In this document: positions 1 through 7,968 of the stretch, piece after piece
How the letters are laid out: each line of letters starts with the position of its first letter
Numbering within the stretch: position 1 is the stretch's first letter
NCBI GenBank assembly: GCA_039889245.1
Contig: JAZGVH010000002.1
Coordinates: 2,294,001-2,358,000 of the forward strand
Length of the DNA stretch: 64,000 nucleotides
Source of the DNA: Dermatophilaceae bacterium Soc4.6
Lineage (GTDB): Bacteria > Actinomycetota > Actinomycetes > Actinomycetales > Dermatophilaceae
Direction: 5' to 3'
Position numbers and translations under genes: made by a program
The notes under the pieces: generated by a model
Databases searched by the model: none
What the model saw: the letters and a program-made list of their open reading frames with translations, nothing else
What the model was told of the DNA's origin: nothing

Positions 1-748
1 CGTCGATCTGCAGGCTCCACGAGCCCTTGGCCACCTGGGGGACGGTGAGGTTGGTGTCGACGCGGTAGAAGTCGGCGGTCGGGGTGCGGAAGGCGGAGAT
101 GCCTGCCACCTTGCCCTCGATGCCCGCCGGCAGGGCCTTCGCCGCGTCGGCCGGTGCCGGGAGGGTGACGTTGGACGGGTCGGCCGCGCTGGTGGCGACC
201 TTCTGGCCCACCCCACCCAGGACGAGCGCGCCGAGGGTCGCACTGCCCGCGCCGACGAGGAACCCGCGTCGGCTCGGGACGGGACCCGCGTCGGTGGTCG
301 TGGTCGCCGACGCCCTGCGCAGCAGGAGCACCAGGGTCGCGAGACCGACGACCAGGGTCGCGAGCGCCGGCAGGAGGTCGACGAGCCGGGCGGTCGGGCG
401 GGTCATGGCGGCGACGCCGGCGGCGACGACCAGGGCCACGACGAGGCCGACCCCGACGGCCGGGCGGCGGCGGGACAGCACGCCGGCGACGGCGGCCAGG
501 ACGAGCGTCACCACGCCGATCGAGCTGACGAGCACGAGCTTGTCGTTGGTGCCGAACGTCGCGATCGCGTATTCCTTCAACGGGGTCGGCACGAGGTCGA
601 TGACCGTCGAGCCGACGGCGAGGACCGGCGACGCCGCCGGGTTGACGAAGGCCGCGACGAGGTGGCCGGCGGCGGCGCCGGCGGCGGCGGCCAAGATGCC
701 GGCGGCGGCGTACGGTGCGGCCGTGGTGACGCGGGTTCGGAAGGACAT
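1..748 (-). CDS. Membrane molybdenum-cofactor oxidoreductase, sulfite oxidase/YedY-like (partial)
   Basis: The gene runs leftwards off the window, so only the N-terminal 249 residues are seen. Hydrophobic segments lie at about residues 10-34, 71-91, 97-115 and 124-143, and are followed by SRRGFLVGAGSATLGALVLG at about 159-178, which looks like an internal twin-arginine stretch. After that begins the segment that leads into the Oxidored_molyb domain (ISAFRTPTADFYRVDT). Family members with a four-helix N-terminal part are annotated in actinobacteria as molybdopterin-dependent oxidoreductases anchored to the membrane with the cofactor domain outside. The Moco-binding cysteine lies beyond the window edge and cannot be checked. 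Start chosen at ATG 748. A second, soluble member of the same superfamily is at 6871-7959. Confidence 0.8.
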   Translation of the reverse strand, partial: MSFRTRVTTAAPYAAAGILAAAAGAAAGHLVAAFVNPAASPVLAVGSTVIDLVPTPLKEYAIATFGTNDKLVLVSSIGVVTLVLAAVAGVLSRRRPAVGVGLVVALVVAAGVAAMTRPTARLVDLLPALATLVVGLATLVLLLRRASATTTTDAGPVPSRRGFLVGAGSATLGALVLGGVGQKVATSAADPSNVTLPAPADAAKALPAGIEGKVAGISAFRTPTADFYRVDTNLTVPQVAKGSWSLQID

Positions 749-928
749 ATGGGTAGTTCGCCGCGGAGGCCTCCGCGGATTGACCGTGGGTGATGTCCTG
801 GGACATGGTCCGAGGTACGGGCCGAGTGCGGTGAGGGGATCATCCCGAGCACGAAACCACCGACCCCACGACGCAGGTCGAGGTCGCCGAGACCGCGTTC
901 GCGTGGACCTGGAGCGACGCCACCAGCG

Positions 929-1024
929 CCTGCCCGGGCGGCTGACACGCTGCGCGGCTACCGCTCCGACTGGGCCGAGTTCATCACCTGGTGCACCCAC
1001 CACGACCGAGCCCCGCTGCCTGCT
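929..1024 (+). pseudogene. Tyrosine recombinase N-terminal remnant
   Basis: One frame reads DTLRGYRSDWAEFITWC followed by HHDRAPLPA, which closely follows the core-binding (SAM-like) opening of phage-type integrases (typically a TRRAYRSDWxxFxxWC stretch followed by a GLxPLPA-like turn). No catalytic domain follows and no start codon or continuous frame extends it. The remaining sequence of the 342-base gap 749-1090 shows nothing else I recognise. I infer a scrap of a former integrated element. Resemblance is by eye only. Confidence 0.45.
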
Positions 1025-1090
1025 TCGCGTACCCGATCAACCGCGATGAAGTTCGTCCACCAGCTGCGCAACCTGCCCGGCCCGACCGCG

Positions 1091-1588
1091 TCAGTCGCAG
1101 AAGCAGGTGCCGGCCGCCGAGATCTGCAGCCCGCAGCGCGGGCAGATCTTGGGCTCCGGCGGGGGCGGGGCGACCGCCGCCGCGGGGCGACGCGCCGCCG
1201 TGGCGCGAGGGGTCGTGCTGCGCGAGCGGGTGGCGACGGGGGTGCGCACCATCCGGTCCACGGCCTCCTGGGCCAGGGCCACCGCCTCGTCGAGCGCACC
1301 GCGCAGACGGGCGGTCGGCACCCAGACATAGCTCGTCGTCGTGGTCTTGCTCTCGACCCGCTCGACCAGGGCGCTGCCGTCGAGGGCTCGAGCCCGCGCC
1401 GGGTCGAGCGCCAGCGACACGACCGCCGGGAAGCAGTGCATCGCTGGCACGTCGGAGCCGAGCCGGCTGATGATCAGCTCCTCGCCCCGGCGGGCGACCT
1501 CGACCGAGCGCGAGGAGACGACCTCCCGCACCAGCATCTCGACCTCGATCGACGGCCTCAAGCGGCCCAGCTGCTCGTCGATGTCCAT
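1091..1588 (-). CDS. Hypothetical protein with C-terminal zinc ribbon
   Basis: The product is 165 residues from ATG 1588, which has a G-rich Shine-Dalgarno-like stretch just upstream; a GTG three codons earlier (1597) is an alternative. The first two thirds is an uncharacterised alpha/beta-looking domain (IDEQLGRLRPSIEVEMLVRE at the start). A Pro/Ala/Arg-rich linker leads to CPRCGLQISAAGTCFCD at the very C-terminus, a short treble-clef or zinc-ribbon type knuckle with cysteines spaced CxxC...CxC. No enzyme motif is visible. The gene is single and divergent from the next gene. I cannot assign a function. Confidence 0.6.
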   Translation of the reverse strand: MDIDEQLGRLRPSIEVEMLVREVVSSRSVEVARRGEELIISRLGSDVPAMHCFPAVVSLALDPARARALDGSALVERVESKTTTTSYVWVPTARLRGALDEAVALAQEAVDRMVRTPVATRSRSTTPRATAARRPAAAVAPPPPEPKICPRCGLQISAAGTCFCD

Positions 1589-1776
1589 GACCCCCACCCT
1601 CTGCCTGTCGTCGTGTCGTCCGTGTCGTCGTGTCCTGCGTGGTCACCGGGTGGCCCGGCGACACGGATGCTGACCTGCCGCACCAGTCTCACAGATGCCC
1701 GACGGTGAGCAGCGGCAGGTGGGCCACCAGGGGCGCGACGACCGCCATCGCGAGCCGTCCCCGCTACCGTCGTCGC

Positions 1777-2202
1777 ATGCCCGAGACCGACCTTCGCGCC
1801 CACGCCGTCTCCGCTCTCGTCGCGCTCGCGTCCAGCGAGCGCCCCGCCGACCGGCGCGACGCCGGGGTCGCCCTCACCGGCTTCCTCGACGCCGAGCACG
1901 CGCAGGCCGTCCTGCACGACCTGGTCCTCGACGCCGACGACGCCGTCAACCGGGCCGTGAGCGCCGCCGTCGCCCGGCGAGCCGACCCGCACGGCTGGGT
2001 TGTGCTGGTCCTCGCGCTCGCCACGGCCGACGAGAGCCAGCAGGGCGCCGTACGCGAGGGGGTGGGCGAGGTCGTCGAGACGTCCGACGCGACCCGCCTG
2101 CAGGGGGCGAAGACCGCCCTGCGCCTGCACGAGCACCCCGAGGCCGCCATCCGCGAGGGTGCGGCGAGGCTGCTCGCGATCCTCGGGGCGCCTGCCGCCT
2201 GA
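1777..2202 (+). CDS. Small HEAT-repeat-like helical protein
   Basis: The 141-residue product starting MPETDLRAHAVSALVALASS is almost entirely helical by composition, with repeating Ala/Leu-rich units ending in arginine or aspartate (for example AAIREGAARLLAILG at the end), as in HEAT/Armadillo-type solenoids. No signal peptide, membrane span or catalytic motif is visible. ATG 1777 was preferred over an upstream GTG-type start because similarity to a compact helical fold begins there. It stands alone between a divergent and a convergent gene. The HEAT label is from pattern only. Confidence 0.55.
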   Translation: MPETDLRAHAVSALVALASSERPADRRDAGVALTGFLDAEHAQAVLHDLVLDADDAVNRAVSAAVARRADPHGWVVLVLALATADESQQGAVREGVGEVVETSDATRLQGAKTALRLHEHPEAAIREGAARLLAILGAPAA

Positions 2203-2260
2203 CCCGCCCCGCCCCCTCTCACCCCCGCCGAGGCGACGGACTACCCGGTGCGCGAGCGGT

Positions 2261-2989
2261 TCACCCGCGGCCGCGCAGGAGTCGGACGCCGACCTCGTGC
2301 TCGACGCCCGTCTCCCCCTCGCGCACCACGCGGACGACGGGTCGGTCCGGCTGCTCGGCGACCGCCTCGACGAACGCCCCGTCCCGCGTCACGACCGCCG
2401 TGTAGTCGTCCGCCGCCCAGCCGTCCGCCAGCGCACCGGCGCCCACCCAGCGGCGGTAGAGCTCGCGACGACCCGGCTCCCCGAGGTAGTGCGGGCACGC
2501 GCTGCCGGCGACGAGACCGAGCCCGTCGGGGAGGGGGGCGAGCGGCCCGAAGGAGTCCGTGGACGACCCCTCGAACCAGCAGTTCATTCCGGCGCTGATG
2601 CCGGCCAGCACGGTGCCCTGTGCCGCCGCCTCGCGCAGGATCGCGGGCAGACCGTGCAGCCTCCACACGGCGAGGAGGTTGGCGGTCGACCCGCCGCCGA
2701 CGTAGACCAGGTCCTGCTCGAGGAGCACGCGAGGGTCGGAGTAGCCCCACGGCTCGTGGCAGAACAGCGAGAGGACCGAGGTCTCGGCCCTCCCGGTGAA
2801 GGCGGCCACGAACCGCCCGCTGTAGTCGTCGTCGTCACCGCTGGCGGTCGGGACGAAGCAGACGCGGGGTCTCGAGCGTCCGGTCAGCTCGAGCAGGTGG
2901 TCGTCGATGAGCGAGGAGCCGTCGTCCGACATCGAGAAGCCTCCCCCGCCGAGTGCGACGACAGTGCCCTTGACGGTCTCAGCAGCCAT
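2261..2989 (-). CDS. Peptidase S51 (peptidase E / cyanophycinase-like)
   Basis: The 242-residue product has the S51 pattern: a glycine-rich start (VVALGGGGFSM), RVCFVPTASGDD in the position of the first Rossmann-like strand, YVGGGSTANLL, and GISAGMNCWF, in which the serine of GxSAG is the nucleophile of the family. CPHY further on is in the place of the catalytic histidine region. Peptidase E cleaves Asp-Xaa dipeptides in the cytosol, while close relatives handle other small peptides; the substrate here is unknown. ATG 2989 begins the conserved part. The gene is divergent from the LanC-like gene, with 52 bases between starts. Confidence 0.85.
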   Translation of the reverse strand: MAAETVKGTVVALGGGGFSMSDDGSSLIDDHLLELTGRSRPRVCFVPTASGDDDDYSGRFVAAFTGRAETSVLSLFCHEPWGYSDPRVLLEQDLVYVGGGSTANLLAVWRLHGLPAILREAAAQGTVLAGISAGMNCWFEGSSTDSFGPLAPLPDGLGLVAGSACPHYLGEPGRRELYRRWVGAGALADGWAADDYTAVVTRDGAFVEAVAEQPDRPVVRVVREGETGVEHEVGVRLLRGRG

Positions 2990-3041
2990 GACAGGACGGT
3001 AACCCGTCGACGCGCCGCCCGGCGCGTGCCAGCATCGAGGG

Positions 3042-4403
3042 GTGCAGAGCCCCGACGCCTCGCGGTACGACGACCTCGCTGACGCCGCCTGGCGCTGGGT
3101 GCTCGACCAGGTGCGCTGGGACGACGGCCCGTGGGTGCCGGTGCCCGGCACCACGGACCCGACGCTCGAGCCGGACCCGGCACCCGCGGACCGCGACGGC
3201 AGCCACAGCGGCATCGGAGGCCTGGCCCACACCCTGGCCGAGATCCGGCTCGACCGGTCGTGGACCGACGAGGAGCAGCGGCTCGCCGACGGCATACGGC
3301 AGCGGCTGCGGCGCACCGCGCAGACCGAGACCGACCCCAGCTACTTCGACGGGCTGAGCAGCCACGTCGGGGCGCTCCTCGCCCTGGACGACCCGGGCGG
3401 GGCCGACCTGGCCCTGGCCCGGCTCGCCGAGCTGGCCGGCCCCGACGGCTGGACGGCGCCGACCGACGAGTCCGGGTCCTGGGTACCGGGCTCACCCTGC
3501 AACGACGTCACGACGGGCAACGGCAGCGCCGTGCTGGCGGGCGTGTGGGCCGCACGCCACGGGAGCCGGGTGGGCGGCGAGGTCGGCGCCCTGGCCGCCG
3601 ACCTCGTCCGCAGGGAGGGGCGGGAGACCCCCGGCGGGCTCGAGCTCCCCTATCGGTCCGAGCGGTTCCGGGTCGGAGGAGGAGCCGATGACGCCCCGGC
3701 TCGCGAGATGCCCAACTGGTCGCACGGCACGGCGGGGATGGCGGCCGCGCTGGCCGTGGCGGGCAGCACCCTCGCCCGCCCGGACCTCGTCGACGCGGCC
3801 CGACGAGCTGCCGAGCACGTCGTCTCGCTGGCCGACACCTCGGACGGGGGCTTCGTGGTGGAGACCACCGTCCCGCACGACCCCACGAGGGACCGGAGCC
3901 GGTATGCCTACGGCTGGTGCCACGGCCCGGCAGGCACCTCCCGGCTCTTCACCGCCCTGGCCCACGCCGGGGTCGGCGAGGTGGCGGGCGCTCCGCCCCT
4001 GCACTGGCACGACGCGGCGATGCACTCCCTGCTGAGGTCGGGGCTGCCGGACCGGCTGTGGCCGGGGTTCTGGGACAACGACGGTCGCTGCTGCGGCTCC
4101 GCCGGGGTCGGCGACGTCGTGCTCGACGGCTTCCAGCGCACCGGGCGCGACGACTGGCTCGCCTTCGCCCTGCGCATCGCCGACGCTGTCGTCGACCGGG
4201 CCCTCGTCGACGGCGACCGGGCCTGCTGGCGCTTCCTCGAGCACCGCCGTGACGACCCGCTCCTGCCGGCCGAGGCCGGGTGGATGCAGGGCGCGGCCGG
4301 CATCGCCACGCTCCTGCGGCGCACGGCGCGGGTGCTCCGGACGGGGCGAGGGGCCCCGGCCCTGGCGCGGATGGACACCTGGTGGGGCCTGCCGGGAGCC
4401 TGA
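3042..4403 (+). CDS. Orphan LanC-like (lanthionine synthetase C family) protein
   Basis: The 453-residue product has the repeated alpha-toroid signatures of the LanC family: SHSGIGGLAH, CNDVTTGNGSAVL, NWSHGTAGMA, YGWCHGPAGTSRLF, GRCCGSAGVGDVVLD and GWMQGAAGIATLL. In true cyclases a Cys, a Cys and a His bind zinc; here WCHG and RCCG supply the first cysteine and a CC pair, as seen in stand-alone LanC-like proteins. No precursor peptide, dehydratase (LanB/LanM N-terminal domain) or transporter is nearby, so lanthipeptide synthesis is not supported. Starts at GTG 3042; the GAGGG upstream is unusually close. Divergent from a peptidase E-like gene. Confidence 0.8.
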   Translation: MQSPDASRYDDLADAAWRWVLDQVRWDDGPWVPVPGTTDPTLEPDPAPADRDGSHSGIGGLAHTLAEIRLDRSWTDEEQRLADGIRQRLRRTAQTETDPSYFDGLSSHVGALLALDDPGGADLALARLAELAGPDGWTAPTDESGSWVPGSPCNDVTTGNGSAVLAGVWAARHGSRVGGEVGALAADLVRREGRETPGGLELPYRSERFRVGGGADDAPAREMPNWSHGTAGMAAALAVAGSTLARPDLVDAARRAAEHVVSLADTSDGGFVVETTVPHDPTRDRSRYAYGWCHGPAGTSRLFTALAHAGVGEVAGAPPLHWHDAAMHSLLRSGLPDRLWPGFWDNDGRCCGSAGVGDVVLDGFQRTGRDDWLAFALRIADAVVDRALVDGDRACWRFLEHRRDDPLLPAEAGWMQGAAGIATLLRRTARVLRTGRGAPALARMDTWWGLPGA

Positions 4404-4423
4404 CGTCGTGGGTGGTGTCGAGA

Positions 4424-4534
4424 CCCGACGCCCGGCTCCGACACGTGCTCTACCTCGTCTTCACGAAGGGGCACACGGCGACCACCGGCGCGGGACTCAC
4501 CGACGTGTCCCTCGCCGAGGAGGTCACCGGCTGA
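4424..4534 (+). pseudogene. ECF sigma factor remnant (internal fragment)
   Basis: Immediately after the LanC-like gene one frame reads RLRHVLYLVFTKGHTATTG, then LTDVSLAEEVTG and a stop. In the large ECF sigma factors that carry the DUF6596-type extension the corresponding stretch is very close to VLYLVFNEGYTATxG. No sigma region 2 or 4 is present on either side, so only about 37 codons survive. I infer a deletion remnant; a protein search with these residues would settle it. Confidence 0.5.
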
Positions 4535-4547
4535 CCGGCTCACAGCC

Positions 4548-4949
4548 TCACAGGCCGCCGAGCACCGGCGCGAGCCGTCGCAGCTCCTCGAGGTGCACGG
4601 AGGTGAGCTCGCTGAGCACCTCGTCACCCCGGGCGGTGAGGAGCAGGCGCACCCGACGCGAGTCCTCGGTGTCGCGCTCGCGGTCGAGCAGGCCGAGGGC
4701 CGAGGTGCGGTCGACCAGGCCACTGGCGGTGTGGGGCGCCACGAGCAGCACCTCGGCGACGTCGCCGACGGTCGGAGCGTCGGGGCCCGGGTGCCCCCGG
4801 ACAGCCAGCAGCAGCTGGTGCTGGGCGTGCGTCAGCCCCTGCTCGGAGGCCGCCTGGCGGCTCCAGCGGTCGAAGGTGCGCAGCCGCACCCGGAAGGCGA
4901 GCAGCCGCGCGTACTCGTCGTCGGACGGCGGTGTGCGACCAGGAGGCAT
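4548..4949 (-). CDS. MarR-family transcriptional regulator
   Basis: The 133-residue product has the MarR winged-helix order: an N-terminal dimerisation helix (LLAFRVRLRTFDRWS), a recognition-helix region (TVGDVAEVLLVAPHTASGLV) and a wing with the family DRERDTEDSRRVRLLLT motif (the DxRxxxLxLT signature). It is divergent from the ClC channel gene, with about 58 bases between starts containing an imperfect palindrome, so autoregulation and control of the channel gene are likely. ATG 4949 has no good Shine-Dalgarno sequence and the transcript may have a very short leader. Confidence 0.85.
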   Translation of the reverse strand: MPPGRTPPSDDEYARLLAFRVRLRTFDRWSRQAASEQGLTHAQHQLLLAVRGHPGPDAPTVGDVAEVLLVAPHTASGLVDRTSALGLLDRERDTEDSRRVRLLLTARGDEVLSELTSVHLEELRRLAPVLGGL

Positions 4950-4961
4950 CGAGTCACTGTA

Positions 4962-4982
4962 ATATGTCGTGTTGCGATATAT
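4962..4982. promoter_or_regulatory. Candidate MarR operator between marR and clc genes
   Basis: ATATGTCG and CGATATAT form an 8-bp inverted repeat with one mismatch around a 5-base spacer. It is the most AT-rich stretch of the neighbourhood and lies between two divergent starts, where MarR proteins usually bind. Inferred from position and symmetry only. Confidence 0.5.
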
Positions 4983-5007
4983 AGACCTGTCCCCCCTGGA
5001 AGGCCCC

Positions 5008-6861
5008 ATGCCCCCCACCGCCTCCCCGGCCGGCACCCCCCCGTCTCGCCCCGAGCGCTCGACCGCGACGACGGTCCGCGACGTGCGCCACCTCGGTGAC
5101 TTCACCGTCACCCCGCGGATGCTGGCCATCACCGCCCTCGCCGTCCCGGTCGGTGCCCTGAGCGCCCTGGTGGCCTGGTGCCTGGTCAAGCTCATCGGCA
5201 TCATCACGAACGCCGTGTTCTACCAGCGCTTCGAGACCACCCTCGTGGCCCCCGGCGCCAACGACCACCCGTGGTGGCTGATCCTCTTCGCCCCCGTCGC
5301 GGGTGGGCTGGTCGTGGGCCTCATGGCCCGCTACGGGTCCGAGCGCATCCGCGGGCACGGCATGCCCGAGACCATCGAGGCGATCCTCATGAACGGCAGC
5401 AAGATTCAGCCGCGCGTGGCCATCCTCAAGCCGGTCTCGGCCGCGTTCTCGATCGGCTCCGGCGGGCCGTTCGGTGCCGAGGGACCCATCATCATGACCG
5501 GCGGGGCGGTCGGCTCGATCTTCGCGCAGCTGCTCAAGCTGACGACCGACGAGCGCAAGGTCCTGCTCGTCGCGGGCTCCACCGCCGGCATGGCCGCGGT
5601 CTTCAACGCCCCTCTGGCGTCGGTGGCCCTCGCGGTCGAGCTGCTGCTCTTCGAGTGGCGGCCGCGCAGTGTGGTCCCCGTCGTCGCGGCCGTCGCGACC
5701 AGCGTCGTCATCCGCCACCCGATCCTCGGCGAGCAGCCGCTGTTCGCGTCCACCGGGGCCCTGCACCTCTCGGTCTCGACCTACGTGCTGTGCGTCGCGG
5801 CCGGGGTCGTGTCAGCACTCGTGGCGGTGCTGGCGACCTACCTCGTGTATGCCTCGGAGGACACCTTCCAGCGCCTGCCCCTCCACTGGATGTGGTGGCC
5901 GGCCATCGGCGGGCTCGTCATCGGGCTCGGGGGGCTGGTCGTGCCGCAGGCCCTCGGCGTCGGCTACGACGTCATCGGCGCCGCGCTCACCGGCTCCATC
6001 TCCCTGGGGCTGGCCGGAGGCGTCCTCGTCGTCAAGACCCTCATCTGGAGCCTGTCACTGGGCTCGGGCACCTCCGGGGGTGTGCTCGCGCCTCTGCTGC
6101 TCATCGGCGGCACCCTCGGCGCCGTCGAGTCGCACGTCCTGCCCACTGTGGGCCCCGGCTTCTGGGCGATGGTCGGGCTGGCCAGCATGCTCTCGGCGGC
6201 GATGCGGGTCCCCTTCACCGCCACGATCTTCGGGCTCGAGCTGACCGGGCGGTGGAACGGCCTGCTGCCGGTGCTCATCGCGTCGTTCGCGGGCTACGCC
6301 GTCTCGGTGCTGATGCTCAAGCGCTCCATCCTCACCGAGAAGATCGCCCGGCGCGGCTACCACCTGAGCCGGGAGTACGACGTCGACCCCCTCGAGATCG
6401 TCTTCGTCAGCGAGGTCATGTTGACCGACGTGCTCGAGCTCGACGAGGGCGTCTCCACCAGCCAGGCCCTGGCCGCCCTCGACTCCCCCGACGACGACTG
6501 GGCTGCCTGGCGCCAGCAGCTCTACCCCGTGCTCGGCGAGGACCGGCGGATGCTCGGCGTCATCACCCGCGGCAGCCTGCTGGCTGCGGGCACGGCGTCC
6601 TCGGACGAGCCGGTGGAGGAGGCGATGCTCCAGAACCCCACCGTCACCCACGCCGACCAGACCCTGCGCAACGTGGCCGAGCTGATGGCCACGACCGGGC
6701 TGACCACCCTCCCGGTGGTCGACCGCCTCGACGACACGCGCATCGTGGGGATCGTGTCCTTCCACCAGCTGCTCGAGGGGCGGCGCCGCGACCAGCACGA
6801 GCAGCGCGAGCGCGAGCGGGTCCTGCGCTTCCGTCGGGTGGTGTCCGCGCAGCGCCGCTGA
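5008..6861 (+). CDS. ClC-family anion channel/antiporter with CBS pair
   Basis: The 617-residue membrane protein has about ten hydrophobic segments between residues 25 and 430 and two CBS domains from about 455 to the end (EVMLTDVLELDEG and EAMLQNPTVTHADQTLRN). ClC signatures are present: GHGMPETIEA (position of the GSGIP motif), GPFGAEGPI (GREGP motif, with the gating glutamate kept) and SGGVLAP (GIFAP motif). The usual chloride-coordinating serine of motif one is replaced by histidine. ATG 5008 has GGAAGG upstream; a TTG at 4969 would add 13 residues. Likely exchanges or conducts chloride or another anion, with CBS domains sensing a nucleotide or ionic strength. Probably controlled by the divergent MarR. 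Confidence 0.9.
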   Translation: MPPTASPAGTPPSRPERSTATTVRDVRHLGDFTVTPRMLAITALAVPVGALSALVAWCLVKLIGIITNAVFYQRFETTLVAPGANDHPWWLILFAPVAGGLVVGLMARYGSERIRGHGMPETIEAILMNGSKIQPRVAILKPVSAAFSIGSGGPFGAEGPIIMTGGAVGSIFAQLLKLTTDERKVLLVAGSTAGMAAVFNAPLASVALAVELLLFEWRPRSVVPVVAAVATSVVIRHPILGEQPLFASTGALHLSVSTYVLCVAAGVVSALVAVLATYLVYASEDTFQRLPLHWMWWPAIGGLVIGLGGLVVPQALGVGYDVIGAALTGSISLGLAGGVLVVKTLIWSLSLGSGTSGGVLAPLLLIGGTLGAVESHVLPTVGPGFWAMVGLASMLSAAMRVPFTATIFGLELTGRWNGLLPVLIASFAGYAVSVLMLKRSILTEKIARRGYHLSREYDVDPLEIVFVSEVMLTDVLELDEGVSTSQALAALDSPDDDWAAWRQQLYPVLGEDRRMLGVITRGSLLAAGTASSDEPVEEAMLQNPTVTHADQTLRNVAELMATTGLTTLPVVDRLDDTRIVGIVSFHQLLEGRRRDQHEQRERERVLRFRRVVSAQRR

Positions 6862-6870
6862 CGACGGCCC

Positions 6871-7959
6871 TCAGAGCACCGTCAGGCCCGCTCGCGCCCA
6901 CGAGTTGTTGACGTAGCCCTTGGGGTTCCACACATCGCTCGGCGAGCGGGGCTGGAGGGCGCCGGTGGAGTCCCAGGCCCGCACCACGACCTCGGTGCGT
7001 CCGGCGCTCAGCGCGACGTCGAGCCGCCAGTGGCACCAGGCCCACGGCCCGTGGTCATCCTGCTGGAGCGCGGCCTGCCGCCAGGTGCGCCCACCGTCGG
7101 TGGACACGTCGACGCGGACGACCGAGCGGTCGTCACCCGCATACGCATAACCCCTCAGCGTCGTCGTCCCCGCCACGACCCGAGCCCCGTCCGGCGGGCT
7201 GAGCAGGTCGCAGTTGAGCGCGACGGGCCCCAGGGCGAACCCTGCCCCCGCGACGAGCTCCGTGGGGTCCGCCTCCACCGGCAGCAGCCGGTACGCCTTG
7301 TCCTGGTAGTAGTTGGTCGACGTCTCCGCCGAGACGTGCACGCGCTGCACCCACTTGACGCTCCGGGCCCCGATCCACCCCGGCACCACCACCCGCACCG
7401 GGGCGCCGTGGAGCGGGGTGAGGGGCTGGCCGTTCATCGCCCAGGCCAGCAGGACCTCGGGGGACAGGGCCTTGGCGAGCGGGATCGACCCTCCGTAGCC
7501 GACCTCCTGGTCGAGGTCCGGTGAGCGGTCGGGCGCCTCGAGCCCCACGTGAGCCGCACCGGTGGCGGGACCAGAGCGGGCGAGCACGTCGGCCAGGCTC
7601 ACCCCCGACCAGCGAGCGGTCGACGTGGCGCCCGGACCCCAGGGCGCCTCGCCGGGGATGTCGCGCACCGCGAGCAGGTCGGCCCGGCGCGCCCCAGCGC
7701 ACTGCAGCGTCGCCGTGACCTCTCGCTCGGGGAAGGCGGTGCGCAGGTCGTCGAGCGACAGCGACAGCGGCTCTCGCACGAGCCCGTCGACGACGAGCCG
7801 CCAGCTCCCTGCGTCGAGCCGGGGGACCGGGCCGTGGTTGCGGCTGTAGAACGTCTCGACAGGCGTCACCAGGTCGTCGAGGAGGGCCGAGCGGGGGGGC
7901 TCGGCGTTGTAGGGCTCCTGCTCGTGGACGATCATGTCGGCACGCTTGGTATCAGGCAT
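6871..7959 (-). CDS. Soluble sulfite oxidase-type molybdenum-cofactor enzyme
   Basis: The 362-residue product contains an Oxidored_molyb domain (about residues 40-210) and a Mo-co dimerisation domain (about 235-355). The molybdenum-ligating cysteine is in TLQCAGARR, where animal and bacterial enzymes have TLQCAGNRR. HGAPVRVVVPGWIGARSVKW matches the cofactor-pocket signature. There is no heme domain, signal peptide or Tat motif, so it should be cytosolic. It starts 9 bases after the stop of the PucR regulator gene and its AGGAAG ribosome site overlaps that stop, so the two are translationally coupled. Physiological substrate is unknown; sulfite is only the family archetype. Confidence 0.9.
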   Translation of the reverse strand: MPDTKRADMIVHEQEPYNAEPPRSALLDDLVTPVETFYSRNHGPVPRLDAGSWRLVVDGLVREPLSLSLDDLRTAFPEREVTATLQCAGARRADLLAVRDIPGEAPWGPGATSTARWSGVSLADVLARSGPATGAAHVGLEAPDRSPDLDQEVGYGGSIPLAKALSPEVLLAWAMNGQPLTPLHGAPVRVVVPGWIGARSVKWVQRVHVSAETSTNYYQDKAYRLLPVEADPTELVAGAGFALGPVALNCDLLSPPDGARVVAGTTTLRGYAYAGDDRSVVRVDVSTDGGRTWRQAALQQDDHGPWAWCHWRLDVALSAGRTEVVVRAWDSTGALQPRSPSDVWNPKGYVNNSWARAGLTVL

Positions 7960-7968
7960 TGGTTCTTC

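Noticed and set aside
3042-4550. Lanthipeptide biosynthetic cluster
   Set aside because: Only the LanC-like gene is present; no precursor, dehydratase, transporter or protease of that type.
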